Assembly (NCBI GenBank): GCA_002011835.1
Contig: MTPE01000402.1
Coordinates: 1-6,707 of the forward strand
Direction: 5' to 3'
Origin: Desulfarculaceae bacterium JdFR-95
Lineage (GTDB): Bacteria > Desulfobacterota > Desulfarculia > Desulfarculales > Desulfarculaceae
DNA length: 6,707 nt
This document shows positions 1 through 6,707 of this stretch, piece after piece (the stretch's first letter is position 1; every line of letters starts with the position of its first letter). The position numbers and the translations under genes were made by a program. A model generated the notes under the pieces. It made no database searches. It had not been told where the DNA came from and saw only the letters and a list, made by a program, of their open reading frames with translations.

Positions 1-165
1 GCCGACGACCTGGGCTCCACCATGATCGAGGAGAACGTGGTGGCCGCGGCCGGAGCCTCCTATCGCCTGGACCGACAGGAAATGGTGCGCTTGGCGGCCG
101 AGGCCGGGTTCACCGCCTGCCAGCGCGACACCCATTACCGCCGTCTGGAACCTTATTCCAGTTGA
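1..165 (+). CDS. mqnC: Cyclic dehypoxanthinyl futalosine synthase, 3' end (partial)
   Basis: This is the last 54 codons of a gene that begins before the window; the reading frame is open from base 1 and stops with TGA at 163-165. MqnC is a cytoplasmic radical-SAM enzyme that cyclises dehypoxanthine futalosine in the futalosine route to menaquinone. The tail begins ADDLGSTMIEENVVAAAGA and continues to AGFTACQRDTHYRRLE. The GSTMIEENVV-AAGA block and the closing QRDT-YRRLE pattern are what I know from MqnC C-termini; MqnE and CofH relatives differ in this block. The radical-SAM CxxxCxxC cluster lies outside the window, so catalytic competence cannot be judged. A patatin-like gene follows on the same strand after about 30 bases. 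The family call is from recalled motif patterns, not an alignment. Confidence 0.85.
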   Translation, partial: ADDLGSTMIEENVVAAAGASYRLDRQEMVRLAAEAGFTACQRDTHYRRLEPYSS

Positions 166-190
166 CACCACCAGACGCCTGGTCTATGCA
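162..190 (+). promoter_or_regulatory. Possible sigma-70 promoter overlapping the mqnC stop codon
   Basis: A perfect TTGACA at 162-167 is followed after 17 bases by TATGCA at 185-190. The -35 is ideal but the -10 matches TATAAT at only three of six positions. The -35 contains the mqnC stop codon. If used, transcription would begin near 197, which would make the ATG at 196 unusable and favour a later start for the patatin-like gene. It may equally be a chance match. Confidence 0.3.
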
Positions 191-195
191 AGGGC

Positions 196-1176
196 ATGAC
201 TGGCGTGACCGGCAATCCGCAGCGTGCTCAGGCCAGAGGGGTGCCGCGACCCTTGGTGGCGGTGATGTCCTCGGGCTTCTTCGGCTTCTTTGCCCACGCC
301 GGCTTCCTGCAGGGGCTGGAGGACCTGGGGCTGGTGCCGGATGCCTATGCCGGTACTTCGTCGGGTGCCTTGGTGGCGGCCTGCGCTGCGGCCGGGCTCG
401 GTCCCCGGGACATGCTGGCTGCCTTCTGCCGGCTGCGACGGGAGGAGTTCTGGGACCCACCGGATTGGCGTGAGACCTTGTCCCTCTGCCTGCGGGGCTG
501 GCGGCGGGAGAGCGGCTACTTGCGCGGCCGGGCCTTCCGCCGCATCCTGGAGGCGGTGTTGCCGGTACATCGCTTCGAGGACTGTCCCCGCCGCTGCCTG
601 ATCGTGGCCCTGGACGCGGCCGCGGGGCGGCGTGTGGTGTTCACCGCGGGCCCTCTGGTGCCGGCGGTGGTGGCCTCGGGGGCGGTGCCGCTTCTGTTCC
701 GGGCGGTGTCGCGGGGAGAGGAGCTGCTGTTGGACGGGGGGCTGGTGGACAAGGCGCCGCTGGCGGCCGCGGCCGAGCACCTGCAGCCTGCCGCCATGGT
801 GGTGCACCTGTTGCCTTCCGCCAGCCTGGAGGCGCCGCCAGAGCATACCCTGGCCCGCAGGTGGGCTCCCTTTCGCCTCCAGGCCCGGGCCGTGGACGCG
901 GCGCGGATCCAGGCCTACCGCGACCAGTTGGACTGGCTGCGTCCGCGAATGCCGGTGTGGGAGGTGGTGAGCCGCGGCCTGCCCCGTCTGGGTCCGCGTC
1001 GCCTGTCCCGCGGCCCCGAGGCCTTTGCCCTGGCCCGCCGCCTCACGGTGGAGACCCTGCGGCACCGCGCCCGCGGGTCAAGGACGAGAGATTGTGATAA
1101 AATGGACTTGGTCGAGCTCTCAAGATCTCAAACTGGCCCTCTGCTCGGGAACGCGTCATGCAACAACGGTTTCTGA
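196..1176 (+). CDS. Patatin-like phospholipase / acyl hydrolase family protein
   Basis: The 326-residue frame encodes a patatin-fold protein. Patatins are Ser-Asp dyad acyl hydrolases acting on phospholipids or other lipids; the substrate here cannot be inferred. The nucleophile elbow GTSSG lies at residues 53-57 (Ser55), and the catalytic-Asp motif LLLDGG at 177-182 (Asp180). The N-terminal glycine loop, usually GGGxRG, reads SGFFGF before AHAGFL, so the oxyanion hole is atypical. No signal peptide or membrane segment is obvious. The start is uncertain. ATG 196 has AAGGG at 190-194, only one base upstream and too close; GTG 205 is 10 bases from the same AAGGG and may be the true start; GTG 241 is also in frame before the first strand. 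The last 30 or so residues look unconserved, contain a possible promoter for the next gene and overlap it by 19 bases. Its place after mqnC does not establish a role in menaquinone synthesis. Confidence 0.85.
   Translation: MTGVTGNPQRAQARGVPRPLVAVMSSGFFGFFAHAGFLQGLEDLGLVPDAYAGTSSGALVAACAAAGLGPRDMLAAFCRLRREEFWDPPDWRETLSLCLRGWRRESGYLRGRAFRRILEAVLPVHRFEDCPRRCLIVALDAAAGRRVVFTAGPLVPAVVASGAVPLLFRAVSRGEELLLDGGLVDKAPLAAAAEHLQPAAMVVHLLPSASLEAPPEHTLARRWAPFRLQARAVDAARIQAYRDQLDWLRPRMPVWEVVSRGLPRLGPRRLSRGPEAFALARRLTVETLRHRARGSRTRDCDKMDLVELSRSQTGPLLGNASCNNGF
1095..1103 (+). promoter_or_regulatory. Possible extended -10 promoter for the HDOD gene
   Basis: TGATAAAAT at 1095-1103 fits an extended -10 element (TG, one base, then TAAAAT with five of six matches to TATAAT). 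It stands out in a very G+C-rich stretch. It lies 54 bases before the HDOD start codon, inside the 3' end of the patatin-like frame. No good -35 is visible 16-18 bases upstream. The 8-base core GATAAAAT recurs at 3967-3974 upstream of the histidine kinase. Confidence 0.35.
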
Positions 1177-2009
1177 ATGGGATCCGCTACATCCCCACGC
1201 TGCCGAACATCTTGGCCAAGATACTGGCCTTGCTGAACGATCCCCGTTCTTCCGCGCGCCAGTTGGAAGAGATAATCACCCACGACCAAGCCCTGTCCAC
1301 CAAGGTCCTGACCATCGCCAACAGCGCATACTACGGCTTTCGCCACGAGATACTCACCGTGCGTCGGGCGGTGGTGGCCCTGGGCTACGAGGAGATCCGC
1401 AACATCTGTCTGGGTGCCAGTCTGATGGGCTTCCTGCATCCGTCCACCTTCCGCGACCGGCAGCAGGCCGAGCTGCTGTGGCTGCATTCCCTGGCCGCGG
1501 CCGAAGGGGCGCGTCTGGTGGCGGAAAGCGTCTCCTTCGACTTGGAGCCCGAGGTGGCCTTCACCGCGGGACTGATTCACGACCTGGGCAAGGTGGTGCT
1601 GGCCGCGTTCTTCCCCGAAGAGATCGACGCGGTGTTGGAGCTGATGGAGGCTCAGGGGCTGTCCTTCCGCCAAGCGGAACAGGCCCAGGGCGTGGAACAC
1701 ACCGAAGTAGGACAGGCCTTGTGCCAGAAATGGGATCTGCCGCCGCAGTTGGTGGAGGCGGTGGGCAAGCACCACGACCCCAGGGCTACCTTGGGCTTCC
1801 CCCAGCTCACGGCCGTGGTGCACGTGGCCGACTTCCTGGCCCGCCAAGGGGTGATGGGCCACTCCATCAACCCCGACCCCCCTCAGGTGCAGGTGAAGGC
1901 CCTGGAGCTGCTGGAGGTGGAGGAGCGCTCGCTGGAGAGGTGGCACCAGGAGCTCATGTCGCGCCGTGAGGCGGTGATCGCCCTCTGGCAGACCCTGCTC
2001 CGGGAATAG
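1158..2009 (+). CDS. HDOD domain-containing protein
   Basis: This 283-residue protein is essentially one HDOD domain, an HD-superfamily module found in bacterial signalling proteins, often tied to two-component or cyclic-di-GMP networks. The N-terminal helical part shows the typical pattern: IPTLPNILAKIL at 12-23, the HDQALSTKVLTIANSAYYG stretch at 42-60, and AVVALG at 71-76. The HD-like half keeps His110, His141-Asp142 in IHDLGK, His181 in EHTEVG, His205-His206 and Asp225 in HVADFLA. These are positions that bind metal in active HD phosphohydrolases. No GYP motif follows HH, so it is not an HD-GYP phosphodiesterase. There is no receiver, PAS or DNA-binding domain, signal peptide or membrane segment. 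The start ATG begins a typical HDOD N-terminus; GGGAA at 1147-1151 is a weak ribosome site. The start overlaps the upstream frame by 19 bases, suggesting translational coupling or a separate transcript. The signal and target are unknown. Confidence 0.93.
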   Translation: MQQRFLNGIRYIPTLPNILAKILALLNDPRSSARQLEEIITHDQALSTKVLTIANSAYYGFRHEILTVRRAVVALGYEEIRNICLGASLMGFLHPSTFRDRQQAELLWLHSLAAAEGARLVAESVSFDLEPEVAFTAGLIHDLGKVVLAAFFPEEIDAVLELMEAQGLSFRQAEQAQGVEHTEVGQALCQKWDLPPQLVEAVGKHHDPRATLGFPQLTAVVHVADFLARQGVMGHSINPDPPQVQVKALELLEVEERSLERWHQELMSRREAVIALWQTLLRE

Positions 2010-2101
2010 GCTCCCTTCGCTCGCCTCTCCGGGGAAGCCGCCTCCGCGGTGTCACTCCCCACCGGAGCGCGCAAAAGGAGGCCCGGGGCGTGGGCTGCCG
2101 A

Positions 2102-2125
2102 GGCCGGGAATCAATTCCTCCGGCC
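2102..2125. repeat. Imperfect inverted repeat between convergent genes
   Basis: GGCCGG at 2102-2107 pairs with CCGGCC at 2120-2125. Inside it GAAT at 2108-2111 can pair with ATTC at 2114-2117, leaving a CT bulge at 2118-2119; the innermost pairs would open to form a realistic loop. It lies about 93 bases past the HDOD stop and could act as a bidirectional termination or RNA-stabilising structure. No T-run follows on either strand. Confidence 0.35.
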
Positions 2126-2179
2126 CCGTCCTCTGTGCTTCTCTACCAACGAACCGGACACGAGGCGGGACCCGCACCT

Positions 2180-2208
2180 GGGGTCTGGGGGTCGGCAGGG
2201 ACGGCGGG
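2180..2208 (+). other. Putative G-quadruplex motif
   Basis: Four G-tracts (2180-2183, 2187-2191, 2198-2200, 2206-2208) are separated by loops of 3, 6 and 5 bases, which satisfies the usual G3+N1-7 pattern. On the plus strand it would lie in any HDOD read-through transcript. G+C-rich genomes produce such motifs by chance, so function is unproven. Confidence 0.4.
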
Positions 2209-2230
2209 CATTGCCTCCCCCCATTGCCTC
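2209..2230. repeat. Direct repeat CATTGCCTC x2
   Basis: CATTGCCTC occurs at 2209-2217 and again at 2222-2230, separated by four C residues (13-base period). The second copy ends 48 bases beyond the 3' end of the small minus-strand gene. It may be a short tandem duplication; a protein-binding role is speculative given its position between gene ends. Confidence 0.5.
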
Positions 2231-2278
2231 GGCGGCCAAACGGGGGTCCGGCACCAAGCATCACCTTGCAGGTATTGA

Positions 2279-2626
2279 TCACTGGCGCTTGGAGCGGCGC
2301 CGCGCGTTCAGGTCCACCACCTTGCCTCCGCCGGGAGAGTGGTCCCGCGTGGGTGGGGTGGGCTCTTGGGGTTGGGGGTCGATCTGGGGCGCGGGGGGAG
2401 GCACGGCCTCCAGGCGCATGGCCTCGCCGTTCATGGTAAACTCCCCGCCGTCGATGTACTCGTCCCGCAGGATCCAAGTCACCTGGCGGGCGGGCACCTG
2501 CAGCAACAGTAGGCGTACCTGCCACCAGCCGGGCTTGACATCGGCGGTGATCTCCTCCACCCGGGCGTAGAGCACGGGCCGGCCCAGGTGGTGGATCAGC
2601 TTCAGGTCGCCCACACGAGTCTGCAT
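2279..2626 (-). CDS. Conserved hypothetical protein with proline-rich tail
   Basis: This encodes 115 residues. It resembles a small conserved family of unknown function that I associate with Desulfobacterota; I can assign no biochemical role. Residues 1 to about 75 form a compact, probably beta-rich module: MQTRVGDLKLIHHLGRPVLY, then VKPGWWQVRLLLLQVPARQV at 30-49, and WILRDEYIDGGEFTMNGEAM at 51-70. Residues from about 76 are low-complexity and rich in Pro, Gln and Glu. The last dozen form a basic end (VVDLNARRRSKRQ). No signal peptide or membrane helix is evident, so it is probably cytoplasmic. The frame extends upstream to 2761, but the ATG at 2626 is chosen: GGGAGGAGA lies just upstream (2642-2634 on the minus strand), a good promoter sits at 2688-2660, and the upstream extension would overlap the divergent gene. 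It is probably transcribed alone. The stop is TGA at 2281-2279. Confidence 0.82.
   Translation of the reverse strand: MQTRVGDLKLIHHLGRPVLYARVEEITADVKPGWWQVRLLLLQVPARQVTWILRDEYIDGGEFTMNGEAMRLEAVPPPAPQIDPQPQEPTPPTRDHSPGGGKVVDLNARRRSKRQ
2351..2398 (+). other. Cluster of seven G-tracts (strong putative G-quadruplex)
   Basis: The plus strand carries G-tracts at 2351-2353, 2355-2358, 2360-2362, 2368-2371, 2374-2378, 2386-2389 and 2393-2398, with loops of 1, 1, 5, 2, 7 and 3 bases. The strand is the template for the small minus-strand gene, and the tract corresponds to its proline-rich tail. Part of the pattern therefore follows from proline (CCN) codons. Folding could still slow transcription or replication here. 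Confidence 0.5.
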
Positions 2627-2633
2627 ACGCGGG

Positions 2634-2642
2634 TCTCCTCCC
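2634..2642 (-). promoter_or_regulatory. Ribosome binding site deciding the start of the small minus-strand gene
   Basis: Read on the minus strand this is GGGAGGAGA, with AGGAG ending 8 bases before the ATG at 2626. It is one of the best Shine-Dalgarno sequences in the window and supports the 115-residue form over the 160-residue upstream extension. Confidence 0.75.
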
Positions 2643-2659
2643 AACAGGGCTCGACTCAA

Positions 2660-2688
2660 ACCATAGGAGCGGCCTGCTGCGCTGTCAA
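2660..2688 (-). promoter_or_regulatory. Sigma-70-type promoter for the small minus-strand gene
   Basis: On the minus strand a perfect TTGACA (2688-2683) is followed after exactly 17 bases by TATGGT (2665-2660), four of six matches to TATAAT. Transcription would start near 2653, leaving a leader of roughly 27 bases that contains the ribosome site. It lies in the 90-base spacer shared with the divergent methyltransferase gene, so the two may interfere or be co-controlled. No equally good promoter is visible for the rightward gene. Confidence 0.65.
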
Positions 2689-2716
2689 GTCCAGGGAAAA
2701 AGGAGTGAGGAACACC

Positions 2717-3913
2717 GTGGCCCAAACCACCATGAATCTGGCCCGACGGATCAAGCGTCACGTATGGGCACCGGTGTGGGATTGGTTCGCGGTGTGTCCG
2801 CCCGGCCTGGAGTGGCTCTGCGCCCAGGAGCTGCGCGGGCTGGGCCTGGAGGAGGTGGAACCCCAGGAGGGAGGTGTGGCCTTCCGGGGCAAGCTGGAGG
2901 CCGGCTATCGGGCCAACCTGTGGCTGCGCAGCGCCAGCCGGGTGCTGATGCGCCTGGCCGACTTCCGCGTGCGCGGCTGGGACGACCTCCTGCGCCAGGC
3001 CGCCCGTCCCCGCTGGGAAGTGTTCATCGCCCCGGGTGCACCGCTACGGGTGCAGGTGAGCCTGAAGCAGAGCAACCTCAAGCACCAAGGCCGCATCGCC
3101 GAGGAGGTGTTCGACGCCGTGGTCCGCCGCCTGGAAGCCCTGGGCCTGGAGCCGCCGCGGCCGGCCCAGGGCGGTGAAGACGACAACCTGGTACAGCGGC
3201 TGCTGGTGCGGGGTTACGGCCGCCGGGCCTCGCTGAGCCTGGACACCACCGGTCCCCACCTGCACCGCCGCGGCTACCGCCTGGAGGGGGCCCAAGCCCC
3301 CCTGCGAGAGAACCTGGCCGCAGCCCTGCTGTTGTTCGCCGGCTACCAAGGCCAGGAACCGCTGGTGGACCCCATGTGCGGCAGTGGCACCCTGGCCATC
3401 GAGGCGGCTCTCCTGGCCCGGCGTCTGCCTCCCGGCGGGCAGCGCCGGTTCGTCTTCCAGCGCTGGCCCTCCCTGCGGGTCAAGACCTGGGAACACCTGC
3501 GGCGCAAGGCCGCCGAGGCGGCCCTCCCCCGTGCCCCCCACCCCATCTGGGCCCGCGACCGGCATGGACCGGTCCTGGAAGCAGCCCGGCGCAATGCCCA
3601 GCGGGCCGGGGTGGAGGCGGACCTGGAGATGCTCCGCGCCGACTTCTTCAAGGCTCCTGCCCCTCCGGGGCCGGGCCTGGTGGTGATCAATCCCCCTTAC
3701 GGCCGCCGCCTGGGCAGCGTGCGCCAGGCGCGAGAGCTCATGGTCCGTCTGGGCCGGCACCTGCGCCGGGCCTATGCCGGCTGGCGGGTGGCGGCGGTGC
3801 TATACCGGCCGGAGTGGGTGGGGCTGTTGGGCCTGCGCGGGACCAAGTCACTCACCGTGCCCCACGGCGGTCTGCGGGTGACCTTGGTCACCGGCCGTCT
3901 ACCCGCGGCCTGA
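2717..3913 (+). CDS. THUMP domain class I SAM-dependent rRNA methyltransferase (RlmL/YpsC type)
   Basis: The product (398 residues) is a cytoplasmic RNA N2-guanine methyltransferase of the RlmL/YpsC family, which modifies 23S rRNA in characterised members; the target base here is inferred at best. The N-terminus has the family's opening strand and helix (WFAVCPPGLEWLCAQEL, about 24-39), followed by the ferredoxin-like/THUMP region to about residue 165. LHRRGYR at 182-188 leads into the Rossmann methyltransferase domain, with SAM-binding DPMCGSGT at 218-225, an acidic-loop region around Asp281 and the catalytic NPPYG at 325-329. It has the short YpsC-like layout, lacking the C-terminal RlmK half fused to RlmL in E. 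coli. I chose GTG 2717, with GAGG six bases and AGGAG eleven bases upstream. ATG 2732 lacks a ribosome site, and ATG 2588 would overlap the divergent gene. The gene appears monocistronic, and the next start is about 135 bases on. Confidence 0.9.
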   Translation: MAQTTMNLARRIKRHVWAPVWDWFAVCPPGLEWLCAQELRGLGLEEVEPQEGGVAFRGKLEAGYRANLWLRSASRVLMRLADFRVRGWDDLLRQAARPRWEVFIAPGAPLRVQVSLKQSNLKHQGRIAEEVFDAVVRRLEALGLEPPRPAQGGEDDNLVQRLLVRGYGRRASLSLDTTGPHLHRRGYRLEGAQAPLRENLAAALLLFAGYQGQEPLVDPMCGSGTLAIEAALLARRLPPGGQRRFVFQRWPSLRVKTWEHLRRKAAEAALPRAPHPIWARDRHGPVLEAARRNAQRAGVEADLEMLRADFFKAPAPPGPGLVVINPPYGRRLGSVRQARELMVRLGRHLRRAYAGWRVAAVLYRPEWVGLLGLRGTKSLTVPHGGLRVTLVTGRLPAA

Positions 3914-3966
3914 GGAGACTCGCCTTGCGCCTCTTTGGGAGGGGGGAGAACGCGGCCCTGACCCGC

Positions 3967-4008
3967 GATAAAATCTCCCAGTCTGCTAAGTTTGAAGTAG
4001 AGTATAGT
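3967..4008 (+). promoter_or_regulatory. Probable promoter region of the hybrid histidine kinase
   Basis: The 3914-4048 spacer contains a marked A+T-rich patch from about 3967 to 4018 in otherwise G+C-rich DNA. It includes GATAAAAT at 3967-3974, where TAAAAT matches a -10 at five of six positions, and TATAGT at 4003-4008, also five of six. No clear TTGACA-like -35 lies at the right distance from either. Use of TATAGT would start RNA near 4015 and exclude the GTG 4010 start. A small inverted repeat, CGCGG (3951-3955) with CCGCG (3963-3967), borders the patch. Confidence 0.4.
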
Positions 4009-4048
4009 AGTGATTGCTATGAGAGGGGGAGCACAAGGGATCACCGAG

Positions 4049-6589
<2,541 letters not shown>

Positions 6590-6608
6590 TCCCCCCTCTG
6601 CTCCGGGC

Positions 6609-6707
6609 TGAAGTGACCCCCTCTAGAGGTGCACAGGGTATAGTGCAGAGAGGAGGGTTGAAGAGATGGAGAATGGGACAGAGGTGAAGCGTTGGACGGC
6701 CAGGCGG
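6609..6707 (+). mobile_element. Probable left end of an insertion sequence, IS3-like (partial)
   Basis: TGAAGTGACCCCCT at 6609-6622 resembles the terminal inverted repeats (TG at the tip, C-run inside) I know from IS3-family elements. About 57 bases inside it is a strong ribosome site and the start of an ORF whose first residues look like an IS3-type OrfA. The stretch between includes the palindrome CCTCTAGAGG (6620-6629) and a -10-like TATAGT (6639-6644). The putative tip lies 19 bases after the kinase stop codon. The right end, matching repeat and target duplication are outside the window, so this is a pattern-based inference. Confidence 0.5.
6666..6707 (+). CDS. Start of a probable transposase OrfA (partial, cut by window end)
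   Basis: Fourteen codons are visible, reading MENGTEVKRWTARR, open to the window edge. AGGAGG at 6651-6656, nine bases before the ATG, is a very good ribosome site. The VKRWTARR segment resembles the start of helix-turn-helix OrfA proteins of IS3-like transposases (KRWTAKRK followed by a helix). Fourteen residues are too few for certainty; it could be another small helix-turn-helix protein. The terminal-repeat-like sequence just upstream supports the mobile-element reading. Confidence 0.55.
   Translation, partial: MENGTEVKRWTARR

Larger units (their letters stand above)
2010..2278. other. Gap between convergent genes, no gene recognised
   Basis: These 269 bases separate the HDOD gene (plus) from the small conserved gene (minus), whose 3' ends face each other. 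I find no supported ORF, tRNA, SRP RNA, RNase P RNA or tmRNA signature on either strand. The stretch holds an imperfect hairpin at 2042-2067 (CTCC and GGTG pairing with CACC and GGAG), a second at 2102-2125, a four-tract G-rich motif at 2180-2208 and a 9-base direct repeat at 2209-2230. Neither hairpin is followed by a T-run, so intrinsic termination is not evident. Termination may be Rho-dependent or rely on these structures. Confidence 0.5.

Noticed and set aside
184..1065. Minus-strand frame of 293 codons opposite the patatin-like gene
   Set aside because: No motif, low-complexity product, and the plus strand carries both catalytic patatin motifs in one frame.
1128..1946. Minus-strand frame of 272 codons opposite the HDOD gene
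   Set aside because: The HDOD frame has full family motifs; the antisense product is His/Gln/Leu-rich shadow sequence.
2010..2278. Possible structured RNA gene or tRNA in the convergent gap
   Set aside because: No T-loop sequence, CCA end, SRP tetraloop core or RNase P signature seen on either strand.
2049..2570. Plus-strand frame covering the convergent gap and the small minus-strand gene
   Set aside because: No ribosome site or recognisable domain; the minus-strand gene has a promoter, ribosome site and family-like core.
2588..2716. Upstream ATG (2588) extension of the methyltransferase
   Set aside because: It overlaps the divergent gene and its promoter, has no family similarity and no ribosome site; GTG 2717 is better supported.
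3951..3967. Small hairpin CGCGG-N7-CCGCG as methyltransferase terminator
   Set aside because: Only five base pairs, followed by ATAAAATCT rather than a T-run; the A-rich part fits a promoter better.
4010..4048. GTG 4010 or ATG 4019 as kinase start
   Set aside because: Both lie on top of or just after the likely promoter (-10 at 4003-4008) and lack a good ribosome site; ATG 4049 has AAGGGA eight bases upstream.

Overview
The window is strongly G+C-rich bacterial chromosome. Gene content suggests an anaerobic or microaerophilic Desulfobacterota-type (deltaproteobacterial) organism. The clues are a futalosine-pathway menaquinone gene (mqnC), an HDOD regulator, a PAS-rich hybrid histidine kinase, and a small conserved protein of a type I associate with that group. 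The taxonomic call is inference from gene flavour, not from a marker gene.

Layout. (1) 1-165: 3' end of mqnC, plus strand. (2) 196-1176: a patatin-like hydrolase that keeps the Ser-Asp dyad but has an atypical oxyanion-hole segment; its end overlaps the next gene by 19 bases. (3) 1158-2009: a single-domain HDOD protein. These three genes are co-directional and tightly packed, but possible internal promoters precede genes 2 and 3. (4) 2010-2278: a gap between convergent genes holding imperfect hairpins, a G-quadruplex-type motif and a 9-base direct repeat, with no convincing terminator or RNA gene. (5) 2279-2626, minus strand: a conserved hypothetical protein of 115 aa with a proline-rich tail; its coding region gives the plus strand a cluster of seven G-tracts. 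(6) A 90-base divergent spacer (2627-2716) with a good sigma-70-type promoter firing leftward. (7) 2717-3913: an RlmL/YpsC-type THUMP methyltransferase for rRNA. (8) 3914-4048: a spacer with an A+T-rich patch that probably carries the promoter of the next gene. (9) 4049-6589: a membrane-anchored hybrid histidine kinase with three PAS domains and a C-terminal receiver. (10) From about 6609: what looks like the left end of an insertion sequence, with the first 14 codons of its first ORF cut by the window edge.

How the genes relate. No single pathway links them. mqnC belongs to menaquinone synthesis, the methyltransferase to ribosome maturation, and the HDOD protein and hybrid kinase to signalling. 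The two signalling genes share an 8-base motif (GATAAAAT) in their upstream regions, the only sequence hint of common control. I do not see a clearly new multi-gene system. The points most worth following are the patatin variant beside mqnC, the shared motif, the G-tract cluster on the template strand of the small gene, and the insertion element just downstream of the kinase.
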